Positions 20,227 to 30,255 of a stretch of DNA of 64,000 bases are shown here, one piece after another. How positions within the stretch are numbered: the first letter of the stretch is position 1; each line of letters starts with the position of its first letter. The DNA is from Sphingobacteriales bacterium (lineage in GTDB: Bacteria > Bacteroidota > Bacteroidia > Chitinophagales > Chitinophagaceae): contig JADJGB010000001.1 in NCBI GenBank assembly GCA_016708305.1, forward strand, positions 372,001-436,000. The letters are read 5' to 3'. The notes beneath the pieces were generated by a model that did not search any database, was not told the DNA's origin, and saw only the letters and a program-made list of their open reading frames with translations. A program made the position numbers and the translations under genes.

Positions 20227-21701
20227 ATGACTCAAAAACAATTAGAAGATTATCTCTGGGGCGCAGCCAACATTCTGCGTGGAATGATTGATGCGGCTGA
20301 TTTTAAACAATACATTTTTCCACTGCTATTTTTTAAACGGGTAAGCGACTTGTGGGACGAAGAATACCAAACCGCTTTAGACGAAAGCGATGGCGATTTG
20401 ACCTTTGCAGAGTTTGCCGAAAACCACCGTTTTCAAATACCCAAAGGTTGCCATTGGGAAGACGTAAGAAAGAAAACTGTTGATGTGGGTGCTTACCTGC
20501 AAAAAGCATTAAACGGAATTGAAAAAGCCAATTTTGAAATGCTCCATGATGTCTTTGGCGATGCCCAATGGACTAACAAACGCAGAATGAGTGACGAAAA
20601 AATGCTTGACCTGATTGAGCATTTCAGTAAAATGAAACTCACCATTGCCGAAGTACCCCACGACATAATGGGCGAAGGTTATGAATACCTGATTAAGAAA
20701 TTTGCTGATGATAGCGGACATACCGCAGCCGAGTTTTACACCAACCGCACGGTAGTAAAACTGATGACACAAATTACCGACCCCAAAAGCAGCGAAAGCA
20801 TTTACGACCCTACTTGCGGCAGTGGCGGAATTTTGCTGAGTGCTGCACTACACCTGAAAGAGCAGGGCAAAGAATACCGAACACTTAAACTATACGGACA
20901 GGAACTGAACCTCATTACCTCTGCCATTGCCCGCATCAATATGTTTATGCACAACGTAGATGAGTTTTTGATTGTGCAGGGCGACACCTTAGACAGCCCG
21001 CAGATATTGGAGAATGACGAACTGAAAAAGTTTGATGTGATAATGGCTAACCCGCCATACAGCGTAAAAAAGTGGAGCCAAAGCAAATGGATGAACGACC
21101 CTTTTGGACGCAACATTTGGGGAACGCCACCGCAGGGTTGTGCCGACTATGCATTTCAGCAGCACATTATGCGCAGCCTGAACCCCGAAACCGGGCGTTG
21201 TGTAGTGCTATGGCCACATGGCGTTTTGTTTAGAGACAGCGAAGCCGCCATACGCAAACGCATGATAGAAGAAGACTATGTAGATGCCGTAATTGGCTTG
21301 GGCAAAAACTTGTTCTACAACAGCAGCATGGAAAGTTGTTTGCTGGTGTGCCGCATGAAAAAGCCGAAGGAGCGAAAAGGCAAAATTATTTTTATTGATG
21401 CAAAAGAGGATTACGCATAGAACGCACTAATGCCTGGCTGGAACCACAGCATATAAAAAAGATAAGCGATGCTTATTGGAAGTTTAAAGATGTAGGAGGT
21501 TTTGCCAAAGTAATGAACAATAAAGATGTGTTGGATAACAATGGCAATTTGAGTTTGCAACTGTATGTTAAGCAATCTTCAAACGGAATTGAACACAATA
21601 CAGGGGAATTGATTGCAGATATTAAAGTAGGGCAAAAGCAAATCAATACCTCAATAGAAAACCTATTTACACAACTCAAAAATATCGGAATAGAAGTTTA
21701 A
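20227..21701 (+). CDS. hsdM: Type I restriction-modification DNA methyltransferase, M subunit
   Basis: About 490 residues. The helical N-terminal domain (YLWGAANILRGMIDAADFKQ, then FPLLFFKRVSDLWDEEY) is followed by an N6-adenine methyltransferase fold with DPTCGSGGILLSA (SAM binding) and NPPY at MANPPYSVKKW (catalysis). The frame stops early at 21418; one more T in GGATTACGC gives KEDLRIERTNAWLEPQHIKKISDAYW and runs to 21701. With HsdS it methylates the recognition sequence. The end (KNIGIEV) is echoed just before hsdS, see the repeat at 23290..23487. Confidence 0.94.
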
Positions 21702-21740
21702 CCGCAAAGTAACACAAAGTAAAATCGCAGAGTAACGCAA
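21702..21740. repeat. Left arm of repeats flanking the GxxExxY gene
   Basis: CGCAAAGTAACACAAAGT at 21703-21720 is an exact inverted copy of 22171-22188; a related word CGCAGAGTAACGCA follows. The gene between the arms is a GxxExxY protein. Confidence 0.75.
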
Positions 21741-22118
21741 TGACAGAAAATGAATTGAGCCATAAAATAATTGGGTGTGCAATGAAAGTGCATACAGAGC
21801 TTGGGGCCGGGGCTTCTTGAAAATGCATATGAAGAGTGTCAGTTTTATGAATTGCAGCAAGCAGGATTAAATGTGAGTAAACAAAAGGCATTGCCGTTGG
21901 TGTACTATGATGTGAAACTGGATGCAGGATATAGAATAGATTTATTAGTTGAGAATAAAGTGGTGATTGAAATAAAGGCTGTGGATGCTTTTAATGATGT
22001 ACACCTGGCACAAGTACTTACTTATTTAAAGTTATCAGGCTGCAAGTTGGGATTGCTGATAAATTTTAACGTAAGAAGTTTGAAAGATGGAATTAAAAGA
22101 GTGGCAAATGGAATTTAA
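21740..22118 (+). CDS. GxxExxY family protein
   Basis: About 125 residues: MTENELSHKIIGCAMKVHTE, then LGAGLLENAYEECQFYEL, where GxxExxY is visible, and later YRIDLLVENKVVIEIKAVD, a PD-(D/E)xK-like core with Asp, Glu and Lys. The family is widespread in Bacteroidota and often found beside mobile or defence genes; its function is not established. One extra G in the GGGG run near 21810 breaks the frame. It sits between hsdM and the DUF1016 gene and is enclosed by inverted repeats, so it looks like an inserted cassette. Confidence 0.88.
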
Positions 22119-22126
22119 GATACTTA

Positions 22127-22212
22127 ACCGCAAAGTTTCGCCAAGTTTTACGCCAAGTTTCGCAAAATATACTTTGTGTTACTTTGCGAATAACCCTGCG
22201 TTCCTCTGCGGA
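22127..22212. repeat. Right arm of repeats flanking the GxxExxY gene
   Basis: ACTTTGTGTTACTTTGCG at 22171-22188 is the reverse complement of 21703-21720. Nearby words CCGCAAAGTTTCGCC, ACGCCAAGTTTCGC and TGCGTTCCTCTGCGG are variants in both orientations, giving a short cluster of related units. Confidence 0.7.
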
Positions 22213-22243
22213 AAAATGAAGTGAAAAATATAGAAATATAGAG

Positions 22244-23299
22244 ATGAGCAAACTTACAGAGCAAAACAACCTTTATTCAAAAATAGTAGCCTTATTGCAA
22301 GCAGCAAGGCAAAGCGTAGTCCGTGCCGTGAACCATACCATGGTTTATACTTATTACGAAATCGGTCGGATGATTGTAGAAGACGAGCAACAAGGAAAAG
22401 AACGGGCAGAATATGGCAAACAGGTATTGAAAGAGTTATCAGAACGACTCTCATCGAAGTTTGGAAAAGGATTTTCGGTTCAAAACCTTGAAAACATGCG
22501 AAAGTTCTATCTTTTGTATTCAATAGATTCAAATTCACAGGCAATGATTAGGAATTCCGGGAAATCCCAATCACCGATTAGGATTTCATCTGATACCAAA
22601 GCAGCCTTGAGTTGGACACACTATTTAGTGCTTATTCGTATAGAAAATAAAGAGGAAAGAAGTTTTTATGAGATAGAATCTTTACATAACAATTGGAGTG
22701 TTCGTGAATTAAAACGCCAATACAATACATCCCTTTACGAAAGACTCGCGCTGAGCCGCGACAAACAAGGCATAAAACAGCTTGTCGAAAAAGGGCAACT
22801 CATCGAAAAACCCATAGACCTGCTAAAAGATCCTTATGTTTTAGAGTTTCTGGATTTACCCGAACAACACCAATATTCCGAAAGTGAATTGGAATCTGCA
22901 ATTATTGACAAACTGGAACATTTCCTACTCGAATTAGGCAAGGGATTTACGTTTGTAGCCCGTCAATTTCGCATGACCATGGACGAAAAACATTTTAGAG
23001 CAGACCTTGTGTTCTACAATCGTTTGCTCAAATGCTTTGTAGTGATTGACCTCAAAATAGGCGAACTAACGCATCAGGACCTCGGTCAAATGCAGATGTA
23101 TGTAAATTATCACGACCGCTTTGTAAAACTGCCTGAGGAAAATAAAACCATTGGCATTATCCTTTGCAAACAAAAAAGCAATGTGTTGGTAGAAATAACC
23201 CTGCCCGAAAATAACGACCAGATTTTTGCCGGCCAGTACCAAACCATTTTGCCCGACAAACAAACTTTTATTCAACTTTTAAATGACAGTGAAATATGA
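22244..23299 (+). CDS. DUF1016 / YhcG-type PD-(D/E)xK nuclease-domain protein
   Basis: 351 residues, in frame. The N-terminal winged-helix-like region (VVRAVNHTMVYTYYEIGRMIVEDEQQG) is followed by GFSVQNLENMRKFYL and the nuclease-like domain with HFRADLVFYN, VVIDLKIGEL and GQMQMYVNYHDR, where Asp and the DLK motif form the PD-(D/E)xK core. Such proteins are commonly found inside type I restriction loci, as here between hsdM and hsdS. Its stop (ATATGA) overlaps a copy of the hsdS start sequence, showing that the original order was DUF1016 directly followed by hsdS. Confidence 0.9.
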   Translation: MSKLTEQNNLYSKIVALLQAARQSVVRAVNHTMVYTYYEIGRMIVEDEQQGKERAEYGKQVLKELSERLSSKFGKGFSVQNLENMRKFYLLYSIDSNSQAMIRNSGKSQSPIRISSDTKAALSWTHYLVLIRIENKEERSFYEIESLHNNWSVRELKRQYNTSLYERLALSRDKQGIKQLVEKGQLIEKPIDLLKDPYVLEFLDLPEQHQYSESELESAIIDKLEHFLLELGKGFTFVARQFRMTMDEKHFRADLVFYNRLLKCFVVIDLKIGELTHQDLGQMQMYVNYHDRFVKLPEENKTIGIILCKQKSNVLVEITLPENNDQIFAGQYQTILPDKQTFIQLLNDSEI

Positions 23300-23487
23300 A
23301 GTTGAGAAAAGATAAATGGCAACCGATGCCAGCGGCATCACAGGTTTATAGCAATATGGCGTGGAGTATTTTGTGCGACCCCGCGGGGGTCGTAGATGGT
23401 TGTTGTTCGTGTTTCTACAAACCTTGTATCCCTTCGGGATATGAAAAATATCGGAATTGAAATATGAAGTTGAGAAAAGATAAATGG
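23290..23487. repeat. REP-like hairpin element bracketed by a 30-bp direct repeat
   Basis: The 30 bp at 23290-23319 (ending in the first codons of hsdS) recur at 23458-23487. Between them lie three palindromes: GATGCC-AGC-GGCATC (23325-23339), CGACCCC-GCG-GGGGTCG (23376-23392) and TATCCC-TTC-GGGATA (23427-23441). The segment just before the second repeat, AAAAATATCGGAAT, matches the 3' end of hsdM (21677-21690). It is REP-like and lies 1.1 kb from a RAYT gene. Confidence 0.75.
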
Positions 23488-24561
23488 AGAACCGTTCCTT
23501 TGGGAGAAATTTGCAAACTGGAATATGGGAATAACCTCACTGATAAAATGAGAAAAGGTGGTTCAGTTCCTGTTTATGGTTCTGCTGGAATAGTAGGTTG
23601 GCATGATAAACCATTAACGAAATCACCAACACTAATTGTTGGAAGAAAAGGTTCTGTGGGGAATGTCTTTTATTCAGATATTCCTTGCTTTCCAATTGAC
23701 ACAACTTACTATGTAGAAGAAACGGTTTGCAAAGAAAATTTGAGATGGCTTGAATTGTTTTTGAGCAATTTTAATTTGCGTCAGTTGAATATGGCAACTG
23801 CTGTTCCTGGGCTAAATAGAAATATTGCTCACTTAATTCCAATCCCCCTTCCCCCACTCTCCGAGCAAAAACAAATTGCCGCCCTTTTTCAATCCATAGA
23901 AACGGCAATGGAGCAGGTGGAAGGGCAGGAGAAGCATTTGAAGGCGTTACAAAAATCATTAGTTAATGGTCTTTTGAGTAAAGAACCTGAATTTGGAAAT
24001 TTATTAAACAACAAAAATTGCACAGCAACCACCTTTGGCGAAATTGCTGAATGTGATAAGAAATATCCCGAACACGAAAATGAAGTTGAACGCTTTGTTG
24101 GTTTGGAATGGATAGAAGCGGACAATTTTCAATTGCAGGGTTTTGGTTTGGTATCCAATGGAACCACATTTACTAAACGGTTTGTAAAAGGCGATGTACT
24201 GTTTGGTAAACGTAGAGCTTACTTAAAAAAAGTTGCCATTGCCGATTTTGATGGAATTTGTTCAGGAGATATTTTAGTGATAAGAGCCAAAGGCAAAAAG
24301 ATGTTGCAAGGGTTATTGCCGTATTACATTTCGGCAGATGCTTTTATTCAACATGCGGTTAGCACTTCGGCAGGTTCACTTTCACCAAGAACCAAATGGA
24401 AAGATTTAGCAGAGTTGGAAGTTCCCATTCCTGATTTAAAAACCCAGGAAAGAATTTTGGAGGTTTTGCAGCAGTTGGACAAAACAGTAAACCAAATTAA
24501 ACAACAAAAAACAACATTGAAAAATTTGAAGCAAAAATTATTAAATGAAATATTGGGATAA
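23464..24561 (+). CDS. hsdS: Type I restriction-modification specificity subunit
   Basis: 365 residues, in frame. Two target-recognition domains (residues about 1-135 and 185-315) alternate with two coiled-coil spacers (LSEQKQIAALFQSIETAMEQ and KTQERILEVLQQLDKTVNQI), the standard HsdS pattern for a bipartite recognition site. The length is slightly below the usual 400-450, so both recognition domains are compact. The start at 23464 is the second of two copies of this start sequence. Confidence 0.92.
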   Translation: MKLRKDKWRTVPLGEICKLEYGNNLTDKMRKGGSVPVYGSAGIVGWHDKPLTKSPTLIVGRKGSVGNVFYSDIPCFPIDTTYYVEETVCKENLRWLELFLSNFNLRQLNMATAVPGLNRNIAHLIPIPLPPLSEQKQIAALFQSIETAMEQVEGQEKHLKALQKSLVNGLLSKEPEFGNLLNNKNCTATTFGEIAECDKKYPEHENEVERFVGLEWIEADNFQLQGFGLVSNGTTFTKRFVKGDVLFGKRRAYLKKVAIADFDGICSGDILVIRAKGKKMLQGLLPYYISADAFIQHAVSTSAGSLSPRTKWKDLAELEVPIPDLKTQERILEVLQQLDKTVNQIKQQKTTLKNLKQKLLNEILG

Positions 24562-24566
24562 ATAAA

Positions 24567-25238
24567 ATGAACGGCAAACCCAAATATAATCCACAGAAAC
24601 ATCACAGACGTTCCATTCGCCTGAAGGGATATGATTATTCACAGGCGGGATTGTATTTTATTACCATTTGTTGTGAAGGCAGGGAATGTAGGTTTGGTAA
24701 AATTGATAATGATGAAATGATTTTGAATTAATATGGAATCATTGCATACAATGAATGGATAAAATTAACGGAACGGTTTTCAAATTTCGAATTGGATGTA
24801 TTTCAAATTATGCCAAACCACATGCATGGAATAATCGTATTAAACGATGTATTTTGGGCGGGGTTCACCCCCGCCCAAAATACGGATGCGATAAACGGGG
24901 AACCAAAAAATGGACAACCGCAAGGGTTGTCCCAACAAATAACCGATGATAACAGGGCGACCAATGATAACAGGGCGACCAATGATAACAGGGCGACCGC
25001 AAGGGTCGCCCCTACGATTGGTGATATTGTTGGCGCATATAAATCATTGGTGGCAAATGAATGTTTGAAAATCTGGAAATTAAAATGTGTGACGGCAAAC
25101 CCTGCCCCGCAAATGGGAAAATTGTGGCAACGAAATTACCACGAACACATTATTCGCAACGAACAATCCTATCAAACCATTTCAGCATACATCATCAACA
25201 ATCCTTCAAGATGGAAGGGAGATAAAATTTTTAAATAA
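24567..25238 (+). pseudogene. REP-associated tyrosine transposase (RAYT), nonsense-mutated
   Basis: Starts MNGKPKYNPQKHHRRSIRLK, then YSQAGLYFITICCE, the HUH motif MPNHMHGIIV and the late GKLWQRNYHEHIIRNEQSYQ with the candidate catalytic Tyr. These are Y1 transposase hallmarks of the RAYT group. An in-frame TAA near 24729 replaces the Glu expected in NEYGIIA. It is a substitution, so decay is likely, although reinitiation could give a protein from about 24792. The middle carries tandem 18-bp repeats and palindromes. It lies 5 bp after hsdS and directly before hsdR. Confidence 0.82.
24851..25011. repeat. Three GC-rich palindromes and an 18-bp tandem repeat inside the RAYT
   Basis: Palindromes: ATTTTGGGCGGGG-TTCAC-CCCCGCCCAAAAT (24851-24881), GGACAACC-GCAAG-GGTTGTCC (24912-24932) and GGGCGACC-GCAAG-GGTCGCCC (24991-25011). 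An 18-bp unit ACCAATGATAACAGGGCG is repeated three times (24942-24995, first copy with one change). All keep the reading frame, encoding the NDNRAT repeat. Confidence 0.85.
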
Positions 25239-25304
25239 ATGGCATTTAACGAACAAAATACCGTAGAACATTTTATCATTCACCAACTCACAGGGGCGAA
25301 CTTA

Positions 25305-26409
25305 TTAATCGTTACCCAATTTAGTTCGTATTAATTTTCTATGCTGCGTATCTGACGTGGTCTGCATGGAAATATTTTTGCACCTGCTTTTTATTGCTTT
25401 TCTTTCATTCATAAAACCTTCAACGTTGGCGCGCATTTCAGCTTTATTGATAGGACGCTTTTTGCCGATAACATTAGTCTTTACATCCTGATTCAAATAT
25501 TCTTGCGCATTCAACTCGGGGCTATAGGGCGGAATGAAAAACACCTCTATTCGATGTTTGCTTTCCTCCAGCCACACCTTCAATTTTTTGTTTTGTGTGC
25601 AGGATGACCATCCGTTACATAGAATATCTTTTGTTTACTATAACGAATCATTCGTTGCAAAAAAATCAATAAATACATCACCGTTAAACTTCTCTATCAG
25701 CATAAACTGTAAATGACCTTTATTGCTGATAGCTGAAATCATATTGAGCGAAAACCGTTGTCCTGTTGATTTCACCACGGGGTTTTGCCTTTAGGCGCAT
25801 AGCTTCTGCCTGCCTGATGGTCGCTTCGCATACCGGTTTCATCTCCAAAATAAATCGTTCCTTTCTCCTTAGTTGCCCGCTTCTTTATGGCAGGGTATTC
25901 CTTCTCCAACCATTGCTTTACCTGCTCGGGTTTCTGTTCAAATGCTTTGCGGATAGGCTTTTGCGGTGTATAGCCCCAGCTTTTAAATATCGACCTACCT
26001 GCTTCACGCTTAATACAACGCCATATTTCTGTTCGATAAGCTGTTGTACGGCTGCACGCGTCCATAAACTAAAGGCCATTTTAACCGGTCGGGCATCTTA
26101 TCCTTTATCAACCGTCGAACTTCGGCAGCCTGCTGGCCGGTTATCTTCTTGCCTCCTTTTACGCCACGCTTCTTATTCAAAAGTGAACGCTTGCCTTCTT
26201 TTGTATTTATTCCATGTTTTATTTACACTCCTTTCTGATACAAGAAAATATCTCGGAAGCCTGCTTTTGAGTGCCCCGTTTGTTTTTAAGTAGCCCACTA
26301 TCCGAAAGCGAACTTCTTCCTGAGCATCTTTGTTCTTACGTTTTGTATTAGCCATGGGCAAATATACAAAATATATTTTAAAATAAGAACTAAATTATGT
26401 CTTTATTAA
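25305..26409 (-). mobile_element. IS630-family insertion sequence, copy B
   Basis: 1105 bp with the same termini as copy A at 4137..5244 but opposite orientation. TA is duplicated at 25303-25304 and 26410-26411. The copies differ by substitutions (for example GCAGGCG against GAAGGTG in the transposase) as well as by homopolymer lengths, so they are separate elements rather than an assembly duplicate. Confidence 0.92.
25339..26355 (-). CDS. IS630-family transposase, copy B (frame broken)
   Basis: Same protein as in copy A: helix-turn-helix N-terminus from the ATG at 26355, FGDETGMRSD, the VTDGH region and FIPPYSPELNAQEYLNQ. Breaks occur in the A4 run near 26207, at about 26060 in the RxGxL region, in the C4 run near 25783 (shared with copy A) and near 25595. 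Here the T5 run in GTTTTTCATT is intact, so the Glu region reads correctly, unlike in copy A. Confidence 0.88.
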
Positions 26410-29320
26410 TAAATGCAGTGCAAGGAAACCTGGTGAAAGAAGACGCCGTAGAATATGATTCGGTAAAATGGAAATACATACAAGCCGATTTACTGCAACG
26501 GGATATTACCGAAGTGTTTGTAGAAAAGGAATTGAAAGAAGCCCTTTGCCGCCTCAATCCTGCTATTGCCGCCAATCCTGAAAAAGCTGAAGTAGTCATT
26601 CATAAACTCAGAGCCATTCTAATTACCGTAAACAATGTTGGTTTGGTAAGAGCCAATGAAGAATTTTCTAAGTGGCTTCGCAATGAAGTTTCGTTACCTA
26701 TCGGCAAGAACAACGAGCACGTTGCCATTCGTCTGATAGATTTCGAGGTATTGAAGAACAATAGATTTATGCTGTGCAATCAATTTAAACTCAGAGCCAG
26801 AGAAACAAAAATTCCTGACATTGTTATGTTCGTCAATGGAATTCCTTTGGTTGTTGGCGAAGCCAAAACACCTGTGCGGCCAGCCGTTACCTGGTTTGAT
26901 GGAGCACATGATATTAATGTGGTGTATGAAAATTCTGTTCCGCAATTGTTTGTTCCCAATGTATTTTCATTTGCTACCGAAGGCAAGGAAATATTTATCG
27001 GCGGTGTAAGGACACCTTTAGAATTTTGGGCTCCATGGCGTTTAGAAGATGAAAAGGACGAGTTAAGTCATTTCATCGGTTTACAAGATGTGGCCAAACA
27101 ATTAACGCATTTACTCAAGCCTTCAACGCTATTGGATATTTTACAGTATTACACTGTTTACGCCACCAACAGCAAGAAGAAAAAAATAAAAGTTGTTTGC
27201 CGCTATCAGCAATACGAAGGAGCCAACGCCATTGTGCAACGGGTAAGAGAAGGAGAAATAAAGAAAGGATTGATTTGGCATTTTCAAGGTTCGGGAAAAT
27301 CGTTGTTGATGTTGTTTGCTGCACAAAAATTGAGAAAGCAACAAGACCTGAATAATCCAACGGTAATGATTGTAGTGGACAGAGTTGATTTAGATACTCA
27401 AATCACCGCTACATTCAATACAGCCGAAGTGCCCAACATGATTACCACCGATAGCATCAAAGAATTGCATACACTATTGGAACAAGACACACGGAAAATC
27501 ATCATTACGATGGTGCACAAGTTTAAAGATGCCTATCCCGACATGAACAAGCGGGAAAACATTATTGTGATGGTGGATGAAGCGCACAGAACGCAGGAAG
27601 GAGATTTAGGACGCAAAATGCGAAACGCACTACCCAATGCTTTTTTGTTTGGTTTAACAGGAACACCAATAAACAAAGCCGATAAAAATACATTTTGGGC
27701 TTTTGGCGCCGAGCAAGACAGTGGCGGATATATGAGCCGTTACACCTTTCAGGAAAGTATCAGAGACAATGCAACCTTGCCTTTGCACTTTGAACCACGT
27801 TTGCCCAATTATCACATTGACAAAGAAGGTTTGGATATTGCTTTTAAAGAAATGGCAAACGACCTGAGTGAAGAAGACAGAAACAAACTCAGTCAGAAAG
27901 CTGCAAACATGGCGGTGTTTTTAAAATCACCCGAACGAGTAAAAACCATTGTTGCCGATATTGTAGAACATTTTAAAGCACATGTTGAACCCGAAGGCTT
28001 AAAAGGCATGATTGTAACGCCAGACCGTGAAGCTTGCGTTCAATACAAAGAAGCTTTAGACCTTTTGATAAATTCCGAAGCAAGCGAAGTTGTTATCAGC
28101 TCATTGGCCAGTGATGATTTTGATTTCAAACAGAAGTGGGCAATGGATAAGGACAAGCAAGAAAAAGTACTTGAGAAATACAACGATGCGGACACGCCTC
28201 TAAAATTTCTGATTGTAACCGCAAAACTTTTGACAGGTTTTGATGCGCCGGTTTTGCAAACCATGTATTTGGATAAGTCGCTGAAAGACCATACGCTATT
28301 GCAAGCCATTTGCAGAACAAACCGACTTTTTCCAAATAAAACATTCGGTAGAATTGTAGATTATTTTGGTGTTTTTGATGATACAGCAAAAGCCCTGGCA
28401 TTTGACGAGGAAAGCGTAAAACTGGTTATTACCAACTTGCAGGAATTGAAAGACAAATTGCCGGAATGGATGTCAACATGTTTGAACCATTTTGCAGGAG
28501 TTGACAGAACCATTGCAGGCTTTGAAGGATTATCAAAGCACAGGACTGCATCAACACGAATGAAAAAAGAGATGCCTTTGCAAAAGATTTCAGCAGTCTG
28601 ACAAAATTGTGGGAAGCGCTTTCGCCAGACCCGGTTTTAAATCAATTTGAGAAAGATTATAAATGGTTGTCGCAGGTTTACACTTCGGTAAAACCAGCCT
28701 CAGACGACAACGGCAGATTGTTGTGGCATGCTTTGGGAGCACAGACAACGGCACTTATTCATGAACACATTCATGTTTCGGGCATCAATCACGACATGGA
28801 AGAAATGATTTTGGATGCAGAAGTGATTGACGACTTAATGAATAAGAAAGACCCGAAACAAGCAGAAAAGGTTTTGAAAATTCTTATCAGTCGCTTAAAC
28901 AAACACGGTAACAATCCAACATTCAAAAGACTAAGTGAAAGACTTGAAGCCATACGTGACAAAGCAGAGAAAGGATTGATAAACTCAATTGAATTCATCA
29001 AAGAACTTTGCCAGTTAGCAAAAGAAACATTGCAGGCAGAGAAAGGAACAGAACCCGAAGTAGAACAGAAAAACGCAAAAGCCGCATTGACAGAATTGTT
29101 TCTTGAACTTAAAACCGACACAACACCGGCCATTGTAGAACGCATTGTAAACGATATTGACGAAATTGTTAGAGTAGTTCGTTTTGACGGTTGGCAACAT
29201 TCCACTGTCGGAGAGCGTGAGGTAAAACGGGAATTACGCAAAATCCTTTGGACAAAGTATCAAATTAAAGACGAAGACTTATTTAATAGAGCTTATGACT
29301 ACATCAAGGAATACTATTAG

Positions 29321-29629
29321 CCATCGCACAGGTGTAAGCATCCCGATTACTTTCGAGACAAGCCGCACAAGCCTATGCATCCTGCAATTAGGGGGACAAA
29401 GGAGCTTCCCTCTTTTCAACCCAGAGAAGAATTTCAGAATTTATTCGCAACGCTTTTAAAAAAAATAGAATTGCCGAAACACAGCTCGACAATGACAATG
29501 GAACTCAACAACGACAATGGTTTACAAGGTAGGACATCTGGCTATATCAGCTCGTTTGGCAAAAGCTGCAGAAAAGGCTTCGATTGAAAAAATTTGCAAA
29601 TTTGAAGTTTCCTCTTCGGTTGAAAGTTA
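29321..29629. other. Spacer with no assignable gene after hsdR
   Basis: About 300 bp holding short frames only (one reads RISEFIRNAFKKNRIAETQ from about 29424). No family recognised. Probably debris of an older mobile or accessory gene between hsdR and the DUF1573 remnant. Confidence 0.4.
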
Positions 29630-29897
29630 GTGCCAAAAGTGCTCCTTAAAATAAAAAATCCGGGTCATACTCCATTAAAAATAGAGCAAATTATTTTTTC
29701 CTGCGATTGTGTATTACCGCTTTACAAAGACACTGCAAACCTGCTTGGAGACATAAAGTCTATTGATTTTGCAATCAATTCTGAAAGTTTTAATAAAGGT
29801 TATAATGAACGAGTATTCACCCTATTTGGAAACTTCAGACCGTTCTTTAAATTTCGGGTCACTTTCATTAAATGGGGAGTACGCCTAATTTTGTTGC

Positions 29898-30255
29898 ATG
29901 GATACATCATATATCGGTCATTTTTTACCCAAGGGGTTATTGGAATATTTTGATATTACAGGTATAGATGAACTATGCTTTGTAAAGGACAGGTCAGTTT
30001 ATTTTCAGATTTCATTGGAAGAACGGAATATGATATTGGGAGATGTGGATGGTACCCAATATGAGTCAAAAGGTTTTACGGAGATAACCCTACAGGATTT
30101 CCCAGTCCGTGGCAAAGCAGTTTATTTGGCAATAAAAAGAAGACGCTGTCGACATAAAAAGAGGCTGGTAAAATTATCAGAAACGACTTTTCATTTGTAG
30201 CCGAAGGTTCAGGGTTAACCAAAGAACTATCGGATTTTTAAAAGGTACAGGTTGA
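29898..30255 (+). CDS. ISAon1-type transposase, N-terminal region protein
   Basis: About 118 residues: MDTSYIGHFLPKGLLEYFDI, then GFTEITLQDFPVRGKAVYLAI and the basic KRRRCRH segment, followed by NDFSFVAEGSGLTKELSDFLKGTG. This matches the separate N-terminal zinc-binding or DNA-binding protein of ISAon1 elements. One base is missing near 30160; repaired, it stops at 30255, overlapping the main transposase frame. Confidence 0.8.

Larger units (their letters stand above)
25239..29320 (+). pseudogene. hsdR: Type I restriction endonuclease R subunit, interrupted by IS630
   Basis: MAFNEQNTVEHFIIHQLTGANL (25239-25302) is cut by IS630 copy B and resumes at 26412 with NAVQGNLVKEDAVEYDSVKW; removing the IS and one TA restores the frame exactly. 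Downstream are the PD-(D/E)xK nuclease (PDIVMFVNGIPLVVGEAKTP), Walker A FQGSGKSLL, the DEAH box VDEAHR and helicase motifs to LLTGFDAPVLQTMYLDK, then a C-terminal helical domain ending at 29320. A separate break near 28540 (one A missing in CAAAGC) is a likely sequencing error. The IS end offers an in-frame ATG at 26397 that could start a protein lacking only about 21 N-terminal residues. Confidence 0.93.

Noticed and set aside
24942..24995. Tandem 18-bp repeats as a CRISPR array
   Set aside because: The units are contiguous with no spacers, and no cas genes are near.
4137..26409. Composite transposon bounded by two IS630 copies
   Set aside because: Each copy has its own TA duplication and interrupted gene, and the interval carries core genes such as ffh and rpsP.
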